This document shows, in pieces, positions 8,154 through 16,079 of a stretch of DNA of 64,000 nt (the first letter of the stretch is position 1; every line of letters begins with the position of its first letter). The stretch comes from Nocardia fluminea (lineage in GTDB: Bacteria; Actinomycetota; Actinomycetes; Mycobacteriales; Mycobacteriaceae). The DNA lies in the NCBI RefSeq assembly GCF_002846365.1, contig NZ_PJMW01000002.1:3286001-3350000 (forward strand). The letters run 5' to 3'. The position numbers were made by a program, and so were the translations under genes. The notes under the pieces were generated by a model. It searched no databases and was not told the origin of the DNA. It saw only the letters and a list, made by a program, of their open reading frames with translations.

Positions 8154-9806
8154 ATGACCAACGCTGTAGACCCACAGGAATTCGTGGCCGAGGTGGCGGC
8201 GGGTTTGACCGCACCGGGCGCGCCGTTCGAGATGACCGTCGAACCCGTTCTGGGCGTGCCGATTCCGGTCTTCGCCCACCGCCGTGCCAACCTGCGTGAA
8301 CTACTGGAGCACTCGCGCAAGTGGGGCGAGCGCGACTACCTCGTCACCGAGGACCGCCGGATCTCCTTCACCGAGCACGCCGCGGCCGCGGGTGCGCTGG
8401 CCACCGCCCTGGCCGGCAGGTACGGCGTCGGCAAGGGCGATCGCGTCGGCATCCTGGCCGCCAACGGCCCGGACTGGGTGATCGCGTTCTGGGCCGCGCA
8501 GTGCCTCGGCGCGATCCCGGTCGGCTACAACGCCTGGTGGGCGCCGCCGGAGATCGCCTACGGCCTCGGCCACACCACACCGGCCGTGGTCGTCGCGGAC
8601 GCGAAAAGGGCCGCGCTGCTCGCCGAGACCGGCACCGATCTGCCCGTCTTGACCATGGAAGAGGACCTGCCCGCCCTGATCGCCGCGTTCGGCGGCGGCG
8701 AGATTCCCAGCACGCCGGTCGGCGAGGACGATCCGGCCGTGATCCTCTACACCAGCGGCACCAGCGGCAGGCCCAAGGGCGTCGTCCATTCGCAGCGGAA
8801 CATGGTGGCGATCAGCGACTATCACCGTTTCACCGATGCCATGCTCGCCGCGTTCACGGGACAGGAACCCGGCGACGGTCCCAGCGAGCGCCGTTACCTG
8901 GTCACCGCGCCGCTGTTCCACATCGCCAGCCTGCACAACCTCGTCATCCCGCGCCTGCTGACCGGCGCGGCGGCGGTGTTCCCGCACGGCGCCTTCGAAG
9001 TCGGGCGGGTGCTGAGCCTGGTCGAGCGCGAGAAGGTCACCAACTGGGCGGCGGTGCCGACCATGGCCTCGCGACTGCTGGAACACGATGTGGCCCAGCA
9101 CGATCTGTCGTCGCTGAGCGCCCTCTCGCTGAACTCCGCGCCGACCTCGCCCGCCCTGCTCGCCAGCTTGCGCGAGAAGATCCCGGCGCTGCAGTTCTCG
9201 CTCACCACCAGCTACGGCCTCACCGAGAGCGGCACCGCGGCCACGGTCGCCACCCCGCTGGACCTGGCCGCGGACGACGCCTCGGTCGGCAGGCCGATCA
9301 TCGGGGTGGCGGTGCAGATCCGCGACGCCGAGGGCAACCCGGTCGCCGAGGGCGAAGAGGGCGAGATCTGCATCCGCAGTCCCTACGTGATGCTCGGTTA
9401 CTGGAACGACGACGCGGCCACAGCGGCCTCGATCGACGACCAGCGCTGGTTGCGCTCCGGGGATTTCGGCACCATGGTCGACGGCAGGCTCACCGTGTCG
9501 GGCCGGCGCACCGACCTGATCCTGCGCGGCGGCGAGAACGTGTACCCCACCGAGATCGAGAACGTGCTCGTCGAACACCCGGCCGTGCGCGACTGCGCGG
9601 TCTTCGGCGTCGCCCACCCCGATCTCGGCCAGGAGGTGGCGGCGATCGTCGTCGCCGAACCCGGGGCGGTGGACGAGGAGGAACTGCGGGCCTTCGTCGC
9701 CGATCGCCTCGCCTACTTCAAGGTACCCGCCCGGTGGCGGATCACTTCGGAAGCGCTGGCGCGCAACGCGACCGGTAAAGTCACCAGGCGCGAGCTCGCG
9801 GTCTGA
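8154..9806 (+). CDS. Acyl-CoA synthetase (AMP-forming, FadD-like)
   Basis: A 550-residue ANL-superfamily enzyme. The P-loop [11 protein letters not shown] is at about 199-209, followed by the [10 protein letters not shown] region and the adenylate-binding WLRSGDFG. The hinge is in [16 protein letters not shown], and the catalytic C-terminal lysine is in [12 protein letters not shown]. It activates a carboxylic acid to acyl-AMP and then acyl-CoA. The start has GGGAGAAG upstream and lies 11 bases after the dehydrogenase stop. It probably acts on the acid produced by the preceding oxidation steps. Chain length cannot be read from the sequence. Confidence 0.9.
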   Translation: MTNAVDPQEFVAEVAAGLTAPGAPFEMTVEPVLGVPIPVFAHRRANLRELLEHSRKWGERDYLVTEDRRISFTEHAAAAGALATALAGRYGVGKGDRVGILAANGPDWVIAFWAAQCLGAIPVGYNAWWAPPEIAYGLGHTTPAVVVADAKRAALLAETGTDLPVLTMEEDLPALIAAFGGGEIPSTPVGEDDPAVILYTSGTSGRPKGVVHSQRNMVAISDYHRFTDAMLAAFTGQEPGDGPSERRYLVTAPLFHIASLHNLVIPRLLTGAAAVFPHGAFEVGRVLSLVEREKVTNWAAVPTMASRLLEHDVAQHDLSSLSALSLNSAPTSPALLASLREKIPALQFSLTTSYGLTESGTAATVATPLDLAADDASVGRPIIGVAVQIRDAEGNPVAEGEEGEICIRSPYVMLGYWNDDAATAASIDDQRWLRSGDFGTMVDGRLTVSGRRTDLILRGGENVYPTEIENVLVEHPAVRDCAVFGVAHPDLGQEVAAIVVAEPGAVDEEELRAFVADRLAYFKVPARWRITSEALARNATGKVTRRELAV

Positions 9807-9819
9807 GAGGGGTCACGCA

Positions 9820-11559
9820 ATGTTCGACAGCATCATCAAGGGTGCCCGTTGGTTCGACGGCACCGGCGCCCCGTCCGCGGTTCGTCACCTCGGCATCACC
9901 GACGGCAGGATCGCCGAGATCTCGTCGACGCCGCTCGACGAGACCGGCTGCGCCCGCGTCGTCGACGCGACCGGCAAATGGGTTATCCCCGGCATCATCG
10001 ACATCCACACCCACTACGACATCGAAGTCCTGCTCGACCCATCGCTGTCGGAATCGGTGCGCCACGGCGTCACCACCGTGCTGCTCGGATCGTGCTCGCT
10101 CTCGACCGTGCACGTCGACGGGGAGACCGCGGGCGACCTGTTCGGCAGGGTCGAGGCCATTCCACGCCAGTACGTGGTCGGCGCGATGAACGACGTCCAG
10201 ACCTGGAATACCGCGGGCGGATACGTCGACGCGCTCGAACAGCTGCCGCTCGGGCCGAACGTGGCCGGCTTCATCGGCCACTCCGATATCCGGGCCGCGG
10301 TGATGGGGCTGGACCGCTCCACCCGCGAGGACGTGAAGCCGTCGAAGCAGGAGCTGGCCGAGATCGAGCGCATGCTGACCGACGCGCTCGACGCCGGCTT
10401 CGTCGGAATGTCCTCGCAGCAACTGCTCTTCGACAAGCTCGACGGGCAGACCTGCCGTTCGCGGACGCTGCCCTCCACCTACGCCACGAGCAAGGAACGT
10501 CACCGGCTCAACAAGATCCTGCGCGCGCGCGATCGCGCGTTGCAGGGCGGACCCGATATCACCAACCCGAAGAGCCTGGTGTCGATGGCGGTGTCGAGCA
10601 TCGGTCTGTGGCGCAACGCGCTCAAGGTGAGTCTGCTGTCGGCGGCTGACGTGAAGGCGGTGCCGGGCGCGTCCAAGATGTTCCCGGCCGTCGGCAAGAT
10701 CATCAACGGGCTCGACGGCAACTTCCGCTGGCAGCATCTGCCGGTGCCGTTCGAGGTGTACTCCGACGGCATCTCACTGCCGGTATTCGAGGAATTCGGT
10801 TCCGGCGCCGCGGCTTTGCACCTGTCCGATCACATCGACGAGCAACGTCATCTCATGCAGGACGAGCAGTACCGGCGGGCGTTCCGGAAGGACTACGACA
10901 ACAAGTACGGCCCGCGCGCGTGGCACCGCGACTTCTTCGACGCCGACATCGTCGAATGCCCCGACGAGACCGTCATCGGCAAGACCTTCGGCGAGGTCGG
11001 TGTCGACCGCGGCGGCCTGCACCCGGTCGACGCGTTCCTCGACCTCGTCGTCGAGCACGGTGACAAACTGCGCTGGCGCACCACCATCTCCAACCACCGA
11101 CCCGAGGTGGCCGACATCCTGGCCGCCGACCCGTCGGTCCAGCTCGGTTTCTCCGACGCGGGCGCCCACCTGCGCAATATGGCCTTCTACAACTTCGGTC
11201 TGCGCCTGCTTCGTCGCGTCAACAATGCCGCGACCAGCGAGAAGCCCTTCATGACGGTGGAACACGCGGTGCACCGGCTCACCGGCGAACTCGCCGACTG
11301 GTACGGCCTCGACACCGGTCACTTGCGCGTGGGTGACCGCGCCGACGCCGTCGTGATCGACCCCGCCCACCTCGACGAGACCCTCGACGCCTACGCGGAG
11401 AGTCCGCTCGCCGTCTTCGGCAACCTCTCGCGCATGGTCAACCGCAACGACGACACCGTCACCGCGGTCTTCGTCAACGGCCGCTACGTCTTCGGTGCGG
11501 GCGAAGCGGATCCCGTGCTCGGCACCGAACGCGTGGGCGCCTTCCTGCGCGCGGAGTAG
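9820..11559 (+). CDS. Amidohydrolase, N-acyl-D-amino-acid deacylase type
   Basis: A 579-residue metal-dependent hydrolase of the amidohydrolase superfamily. The HxH metal motif is in DIHTHYDIE near residue 66, a conserved GHSDIR segment is at about 150, and the late Asp is in LGFSDAGAHLRNM. Length and order match D-aminoacylase-like proteins rather than dihydroorotases. It follows the CoA ligase by 13 bases, with GAGAGGGG upstream of the ATG, and ends the operon. Hydrolysis of an N-acyl bond would supply a free acid or amine to the pathway. The true substrate is unknown. Confidence 0.85.
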   Translation: MFDSIIKGARWFDGTGAPSAVRHLGITDGRIAEISSTPLDETGCARVVDATGKWVIPGIIDIHTHYDIEVLLDPSLSESVRHGVTTVLLGSCSLSTVHVDGETAGDLFGRVEAIPRQYVVGAMNDVQTWNTAGGYVDALEQLPLGPNVAGFIGHSDIRAAVMGLDRSTREDVKPSKQELAEIERMLTDALDAGFVGMSSQQLLFDKLDGQTCRSRTLPSTYATSKERHRLNKILRARDRALQGGPDITNPKSLVSMAVSSIGLWRNALKVSLLSAADVKAVPGASKMFPAVGKIINGLDGNFRWQHLPVPFEVYSDGISLPVFEEFGSGAAALHLSDHIDEQRHLMQDEQYRRAFRKDYDNKYGPRAWHRDFFDADIVECPDETVIGKTFGEVGVDRGGLHPVDAFLDLVVEHGDKLRWRTTISNHRPEVADILAADPSVQLGFSDAGAHLRNMAFYNFGLRLLRRVNNAATSEKPFMTVEHAVHRLTGELADWYGLDTGHLRVGDRADAVVIDPAHLDETLDAYAESPLAVFGNLSRMVNRNDDTVTAVFVNGRYVFGAGEADPVLGTERVGAFLRAE

Positions 11560-11591
11560 GACCCTCGCCGCGCTTGCAGGTACTCGCTGCT

Positions 11592-11622
11592 GACTCGTCG
11601 CGCACCCGGTGCGCGACGAGTC
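11592..11622 (+). terminator. Hairpin terminator after the monooxygenase operon
   Basis: GACTCGTCGCGCAC and GTGCGCGACGAGTC form a perfect 14-bp stem with a three-base loop, about 30 bases after the amidohydrolase stop. There is no T tract, as is common for actinobacterial terminator hairpins. Confidence 0.55.
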
Positions 11623-11720
11623 GGCCCCGATCTGCGACCCTCACCTGATGACCGGGAGGCGGTCGACCCGAAACCGGTCGCCCGCCGCTGGACAACCTCA
11701 CATCAGCGAGAGGACTCGAT

Positions 11721-12068
11721 ATGTCGGACGCGAAACGGATCTCCTGGGGTAAACCGCGTCAGCCCACCGACGCCGACCGCGACGCCCTCCGTGACGACCT
11801 GCTGGCCAGAGCCCGGGCAGTGCGTGTCGACGGCTGGGCCAATCACCGCACCGAATGGCCGGCCGGTCAGGTGGCTGTCGTCGCCTACGTGGTGGGCGAC
11901 GCCGAAGTCCTCGCCGAACTCGAGGAGAACGAGAGCACGGTCCTGAGCCGCTATGCCGCGGACCTGTTCGGCTTCGTGGGCGGGCGCAAGGACAACGAGA
12001 AAGGTCTCGTCGCCACCCAGGCCTGGTTCGACGCGGTGCGCAAAGCCCTCGGCAACCCCGCGTCGTAG
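11721..12068 (+). CDS. Conserved hypothetical protein
   Basis: A 115-residue, mostly helical, highly charged protein without signal peptide or membrane segment. The start MSDAKRISWGKPRQPTDADR follows GAGAGGA. The central part VAVVAYVVGDAEVLAEL looks like a beta strand and helix, and the C-terminus is amphipathic. It lies between the operon terminator and a convergent flavin oxidoreductase gene and so appears monocistronic. I do not recognise the family. Confidence 0.6.
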   Translation: MSDAKRISWGKPRQPTDADRDALRDDLLARARAVRVDGWANHRTEWPAGQVAVVAYVVGDAEVLAELEENESTVLSRYAADLFGFVGGRKDNEKGLVATQAWFDAVRKALGNPAS

Positions 12069-12081
12069 CCATCTGATCGCG

Positions 12082-13242
12082 CTAGGTGCGGAGCACGCAC
12101 TCCGTGCGTGAGTAGATGGTCGGGACGCATTCGTTGCAGTGCGTGCACAGGGAACGGGTCGCCGCGTCGGTGTGCCAGCGGCGGATCAGGTCCGGTTCGC
12201 GCAGGAGGGCGCGGCCCATGGCGACGAAATCGAAGCCGTCGTCGATGGCCTGCTGTGCGGTCGGGCGGTCGGTGATGCCGCCGAGCAGGATGATCGGCAG
12301 CGTCAGCTCCTCGCGGAAGCGGCGCGCCTTGTCGGCGAGATAGGCAGGGCGGTAGGGATATTCGCGCAGAAACCCCTTGCCGACGAGCTGGAATCCCCAC
12401 CGCGTCGGCACCGGCAGGGTTTTCGCGAAGTTCTTGCGCGGCGCGTCACCACGGAAGATCGCCATGGGATTGAGCAGGGAGCTGCCCGCGGTGAGTTCGA
12501 GCGCGTCGATCGCGCCGTCGTCCTGCAGCCAGGTCGCCACCTGAAGCGACTCCTCGATCGAAAAGCCGCCCCGGACACCGTCTTCCATCGTGAGCTTGGC
12601 GGTCACGGCCATCGTGTCGCCGGCGGCGTCGCGCACGGCCTTGACCAGTTCCCTGGCCACCCGTGCCCGATTGACCAGCGACCCACCGTAGTCGTCCTTG
12701 CGCCGATTGAGCATCGGACTCAGGAACGAGCTGGCCAGGTAGTTGTGCCCGAGATGCACCTCGACGGCGTCGAACCCGGACTCGCGCGCCAATCGGGCCG
12801 CCCGCGCGTGCGCCGCGACCACCTCGGCGATCCCGAGCGCGTCGGGCACCTTCGTGAAGCGCATCCCGAGCGGATTGAACATCCGGCTCGGCGCCAGCGC
12901 GGGCGCCTGATTCGACTTGGCGTTGGCGACCGGTCCGGCGTGGCCCAGCTGCGCGCTCACCGCCGCGCCCTCGGCGTGCACCGCGTCGGTGAGCCTGCGC
13001 AGGCCGGGTACCGCCTCGTCGCGCATCCAGATCTGATGCCGGTCCGTGCGCCCGCCGGGGGAGACCGCGCAGTAGGCGACCGTCGTCATCCCGACTCCGC
13101 CCTCGGCGACCTCCCGGTGGAACTCCACCAGGTCGTCGGTGACGAGTGCGTCCGGTGTCCGCCCCTCGAACGTGGCAGCCTTGATCACCCGATTACGCAG
13201 GGTGAGCGGACCGAGAGTGGCGGGTGCGAGGACATCGCTCAT
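12082..13242 (-). CDS. Old yellow enzyme-family NADH:flavin oxidoreductase
   Basis: A 386-residue TIM-barrel flavoprotein. FMN-binding segments include VSAQLGHAGP, then FDAVEVHLGHNYLASSFLSP and NRRKDDYGGSLVNRARVARE, then ILLGGITD and FVAMGRALLREPDL. The C-terminus ends with CTHCNECVPTIYSRTECVL, a cysteine group like the iron-sulfur segment of 2,4-dienoyl-CoA reductase-type members, but the protein stops there without the NAD(P)/FAD domain. It probably reduces activated alkenes or similar electrophiles. It lies downstream of the nar operon on the same strand beyond a strong terminator, so it is probably expressed separately. Confidence 0.85.
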   Translation of the reverse strand: MSDVLAPATLGPLTLRNRVIKAATFEGRTPDALVTDDLVEFHREVAEGGVGMTTVAYCAVSPGGRTDRHQIWMRDEAVPGLRRLTDAVHAEGAAVSAQLGHAGPVANAKSNQAPALAPSRMFNPLGMRFTKVPDALGIAEVVAAHARAARLARESGFDAVEVHLGHNYLASSFLSPMLNRRKDDYGGSLVNRARVARELVKAVRDAAGDTMAVTAKLTMEDGVRGGFSIEESLQVATWLQDDGAIDALELTAGSSLLNPMAIFRGDAPRKNFAKTLPVPTRWGFQLVGKGFLREYPYRPAYLADKARRFREELTLPIILLGGITDRPTAQQAIDDGFDFVAMGRALLREPDLIRRWHTDAATRSLCTHCNECVPTIYSRTECVLRT

Positions 13243-13310
13243 GGCCAGAAGTGAAACACGTTACAGTCCTGCGGGCAATGGGGGATCTCCCGCTGAGTGG
13301 GCAGAAACGA

Positions 13311-13347
13311 CGACGGCCCGCCTGCGTCCGGAGCAGGCGGGCCGTCG
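13311..13347 (-). terminator. Intrinsic terminator of the nar operon
   Basis: CGACGGCCCGCCTGC and its exact complement form a 15-bp stem with a seven-base loop, just after the narI stop. On the minus strand it is followed by TCGTTTCT. Confidence 0.75.
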
Positions 13348-13366
13348 AAACGAGCGATAGGGGCGG

Positions 13367-14122
13367 CTACCAGCGGTCGGGGGTGACCGGTGCGTCCCAG
13401 GCCTTCGCGAAGCGGGTCTTGTCCTTGGTGTCCACTTCCTTGCGGCGGTAGACGATGTAGGGGCGGGTGAGATAGCCGATGGGAGCGCTGAACATGTGCA
13501 CCAGCCGGGTGTAGGGCCAGGCCGCCACCAGGGCGAGGACGACGAGTCCGTGGAGCTGGAAGGTCCAGGGGACACCGACCATCAGGCCCGGTTCGGGGTT
13601 GATCGAGAACAGGCTGCGGAACCACGGCGACACCGTGGTGCGGTAGTTGTAGGTGCCCCACAGCAGGTTGGAACCCCAGGTGTTGAGCAGGCCGGTGACC
13701 AGCGCCAAGGTCAGAAGCGTGTACATCATCACGTCGTTGCGGCTGGTGTTCGTGCGCACGGCGGGAATGGCGATGCGGCGGTAGCACAGGATCGCGACAC
13801 CGGCGACGACCATCAGGCCGGCGATCGAGCCCGCGCCGACCGCGACGAGGTGGTAGGCGTGCTCGGAGATACCGACTGCGGCAGTCCAGGATTCGGGGAT
13901 GAGCAGACCCATCACGTGCCCGCCGAACACCCCGAGCATCCCGAAGTGGAACAGCGGACTACCCAGCTGCAGCAGCTTGGACTCGTAGATCTGCGACGAC
14001 CGGGTGGTCCAGCCGAACTGATCGAAGCGATAACGCCAGACATGACCCAGCACAAACGAAGTCGCCGCGATGTAGGGGAAGATCAGCCACAGACCTTCGG
14101 GCAGGGGGATGGTGGCATTCAT
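13367..14122 (-). CDS. narI: Respiratory nitrate reductase gamma subunit (cytochrome b)
   Basis: A 251-residue membrane protein with about five hydrophobic segments, and His residues placed for two b haems in ESKLLQLGSPLFHFGM, GGHVMGLLIP, SEHAYHL and QLHGLVVLALV. It takes electrons from quinol and passes them to the NarH iron-sulfur clusters. The start MNATIPLPEG was chosen because GGAGGTCCGTCG precedes it. The frame is open further upstream without a ribosome site. It should follow narJ directly, but about 1.28 kb holding an oppositely oriented tnpB separates them. Its supply from the narG promoter may therefore be reduced or may depend on read-through. Confidence 0.9.
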   Translation of the reverse strand: MNATIPLPEGLWLIFPYIAATSFVLGHVWRYRFDQFGWTTRSSQIYESKLLQLGSPLFHFGMLGVFGGHVMGLLIPESWTAAVGISEHAYHLVAVGAGSIAGLMVVAGVAILCYRRIAIPAVRTNTSRNDVMMYTLLTLALVTGLLNTWGSNLLWGTYNYRTTVSPWFRSLFSINPEPGLMVGVPWTFQLHGLVVLALVAAWPYTRLVHMFSAPIGYLTRPYIVYRRKEVDTKDKTRFAKAWDAPVTPDRW

Positions 14123-14203
14123 CGACGGACCTCCGTGCTTGCGCCGCCATTGATGGCGACAAACTTGCTGCCTTTTCCTGGCTGTGAAATATCTGCTGTA
14201 CAT

Positions 14204-14219
14204 TCGAACGTATGGTCGA
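14204..14219. promoter_or_regulatory. LexA/SOS-box-like site over the tnpB start
   Basis: TCGAAC-GTAT-GGTCGA matches the actinobacterial SOS-box consensus TCGAAC-N4-GTTCGA at 11 of 12 positions and spans the tnpB ATG. A TACATT -10-like box (14199-14204) ends seven bases before the ATG, so a bound repressor would sit at the transcription start. This is a motif match only. Confidence 0.4.
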
Positions 14220-15363
14220 GACCGTGCGGTACACCTATCGCCTGCGCCCCGGAGCGCAGGCTGTGCGCGGGCTCGAGTCCGAGTGGCATCGGTGCCGGTT
14301 TTTGTGGAACGAGGCGGTCCACCAGCAGCGCAGCGGTGGCAGGCCCACGCTCACCAAACTTGGAAAACTCTTGACCGCTGCGCGTCGGCAAAGCTCCTGG
14401 CTTCGCAGCGGTTCCCAAGTCCCCCAACAGCAGATGCTTCGTTCCTATGTCAGCGCCAGGCATCAATCGTTCACCAGAAAAGGCCATGGTCGGCCGACGA
14501 TCAAACGGCGCAAGAACTGTCTGCCGTCGTTGGAGTACACCCGCAATGGATTCTCGATCACAGACGGCCGCTTGCGATTGCCGAAGGGCGTCGAGATTCC
14601 GGTTGTGTGGTCGCGCGAACTGCCGTCGGAGCCGAGTTCGGTTCGTATCTACAGGGATTCTCTCGGACACTGGTATGCCTCGTTCGTGGTCCGCCGAGAA
14701 GTAGCAAAGATGCCGGCGACGTCCGATGGCATCGGCATCGATTGGGGTGTTGCGACCACGGCCACTACGACAAACCCTGACTTCGACCTGCCCTACCAGG
14801 GTTTCCGGGCCAGGTGTGCGGCTGAGTTGGCTCGGTCGCAACGAAAAGTGGCGCGCAGGCGTCGCCCACGCGGACAAGCCCCGTCCAACGGGTACCGAGT
14901 CGCGCGCCGCGCCGCCGCCCGATTGCACAAGAAGGCCGCCCGGCAGAACGCCCATGCTGCGCGTGTGTGGGCGCGCCGGGTAGTCAACGAACATCAGACG
15001 ATCGCGATCGAGGACTTCAACATGAAGTTCCTGACCCGATCCACGATGGCGCGCAAGGCAGCCGATGCGGCGATCGGCGCCGCGAAGCGTGAGTTGATCG
15101 ACCGTGGCTCGCGGGCCGGCCGGAAGGTGGTGATGGTTGTGCCCGCGTACACGACGATGACGTGTTCGAGTTGCTTTGCGAGAGCCAAGCAGCGGCTCGA
15201 ACTCGCTGACCGAACCTTCCGGTGTGCGTCCTGTGGGTATTCCGCTGGGCGCGACCGAAATGCTGCCAGAGTAATTCTGGCTGTGGCAGAGCGGGGCCAC
15301 ACAAGCGTTGACGACGTAGGACACTTGCAGCCCTCCTTCGGGACGGTGGTGAGTGCGGTCTGA
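14212..15363 (+). CDS. tnpB: TnpB RNA-guided nuclease (OrfB transposase family)
   Basis: A 383-residue TnpB. The RuvC-I motif is GIGIDWGVATTATT, RuvC-II is the Glu of IAIEDFN, and RuvC-III is the Asp of GRDRNAARVIL. A four-Cys zinc finger (CSSC...CASC) lies between RuvC-II and RuvC-III, and the N-terminal part is basic. All three acidic catalytic residues are present, so it may be active. Family members are guided by an RNA from the element's right end and cut the empty donor site, which helps the element persist. The start has no Shine-Dalgarno sequence and may be leaderless. The IDWGV form resembles TnpB proteins common in actinomycetes. Confidence 0.92.
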   Translation: MVETVRYTYRLRPGAQAVRGLESEWHRCRFLWNEAVHQQRSGGRPTLTKLGKLLTAARRQSSWLRSGSQVPQQQMLRSYVSARHQSFTRKGHGRPTIKRRKNCLPSLEYTRNGFSITDGRLRLPKGVEIPVVWSRELPSEPSSVRIYRDSLGHWYASFVVRREVAKMPATSDGIGIDWGVATTATTTNPDFDLPYQGFRARCAAELARSQRKVARRRRPRGQAPSNGYRVARRAAARLHKKAARQNAHAARVWARRVVNEHQTIAIEDFNMKFLTRSTMARKAADAAIGAAKRELIDRGSRAGRKVVMVVPAYTTMTCSSCFARAKQRLELADRTFRCASCGYSAGRDRNAARVILAVAERGHTSVDDVGHLQPSFGTVVSAV

Positions 15364-15372
15364 GCTTGAAAT

Positions 15373-15393
15373 CCCCCGCTGAACTTGCGGGGG
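15373..15393 (+). ncRNA. Terminal hairpin of the presumed TnpB guide RNA (reRNA)
   Basis: CCCCCGC, a seven-base loop TGAACTT, then GCGGGGG, nine bases after the tnpB stop and five bases before the narJ stop codon. In characterised TnpB systems the guide RNA covers the end of tnpB and the right end, then runs into flanking DNA as the guide. Here the guide would read into the narJ 3' end. The full RNA extent cannot be fixed from sequence alone. Confidence 0.45.
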
Positions 15394-15398
15394 AACCG

Positions 15399-16079
15399 TT
15401 AACGGCGGCCTTCTGTTGCTTCGAAGAGGGCGGGGTCCATGGCGAAGGGTTCGAGGCCGACCTCTTCCTCGGGCGGACCCTGGGCGGCGAGTTCGGCGAT
15501 GCGCCTGCGGTCGGCCGTGGTCACCGGGGGCAAGGTGGTGAGCACCGCGCCGAGGATGCCGCTGTAGGGAGAGTTGTTGTCGCTCAGCGACAGTCGCAGC
15601 AGCTCCATCACCGGCACGTGCTCGCCGAGCAGGCGTTCACCGCCGATCGGGTCGATGGTGGCGGCGAATTCCAGCAGCACCGGCAGGTGGTCGGGCAGTT
15701 CCTCGTCGCCGAGTTCCACGCCTGCCTGGCGGTAGGCGTGCTTGAACCGCAGCAACGCCATGCCGCGTTTGCGGGTGTCGCCGAAGGCGTAGAACGTCAG
15801 GTGCAGGCTGGCGCGGCGGCGCATGTCGAAGGTCTCGACATAGCTCTGCGCCACCTCGATCGCCGGGGTGTCACGCAGGTAGGTGAGGATCTCGGCGAAG
15901 TGCGCCCGCACCTCTTCGGGCAACCGCGCCGCGGCTTCGGACAACTGGTCGAGCATGGCCAGGGTCTGCTCGCCGGGGTAGTCGAGCAGGAACGCGGCCA
16001 GCCGCCACACGACCAGGCGGTCGTGCTCGGGCATCTCGGTAACCGGTTGTGGCCGTTTACGAATCGAGAGCAGACTCAT
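15399..16079 (-). CDS. narJ: Nitrate reductase assembly chaperone
   Basis: A 226-residue acidic, helical protein of the TorD/NarJ family. Typical segments are [43 protein letters not shown] and [17 protein letters not shown]. It inserts the molybdenum cofactor into NarG and holds NarGH until it meets NarI. Its ATG overlaps the narH stop as ATGA. The stop is TAA, unusual beside mostly TGA/TAG stops, and lies at the edge of the insertion element, so the last codons or the stop may come from the insertion. The protein still has a normal family length. Confidence 0.92.
   Translation of the reverse strand: MSLLSIRKRPQPVTEMPEHDRLVVWRLAAFLLDYPGEQTLAMLDQLSEAAARLPEEVRAHFAEILTYLRDTPAIEVAQSYVETFDMRRRASLHLTFYAFGDTRKRGMALLRFKHAYRQAGVELGDEELPDHLPVLLEFAATIDPIGGERLLGEHVPVMELLRLSLSDNNSPYSGILGAVLTTLPPVTTADRRRIAELAAQGPPEEEVGLEPFAMDPALFEATEGRR

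Larger units (their letters stand above)
14140..15398 (+). mobile_element. TnpB-only insertion element (IS605/IS607-like) inside the nar operon
   Basis: A segment between the narI start and the narJ stop holds one tnpB gene in the opposite orientation and no tnpA. The right end contains a short GC hairpin (15373-15393) of the kind found at the 3' end of TnpB guide RNAs, then AACCG and the narJ stop codon. The left boundary is not certain. A small perfect hairpin CGCCAT/ATGGCG (14145-14158) may belong to the left end. No target duplication is apparent, which fits these families. Boundaries are approximate. Confidence 0.65.

Noticed and set aside
14119-15324. Long open frame antisense to tnpB
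   Set aside because: It mirrors tnpB codons, has no family motifs and is explained by high GC third positions.
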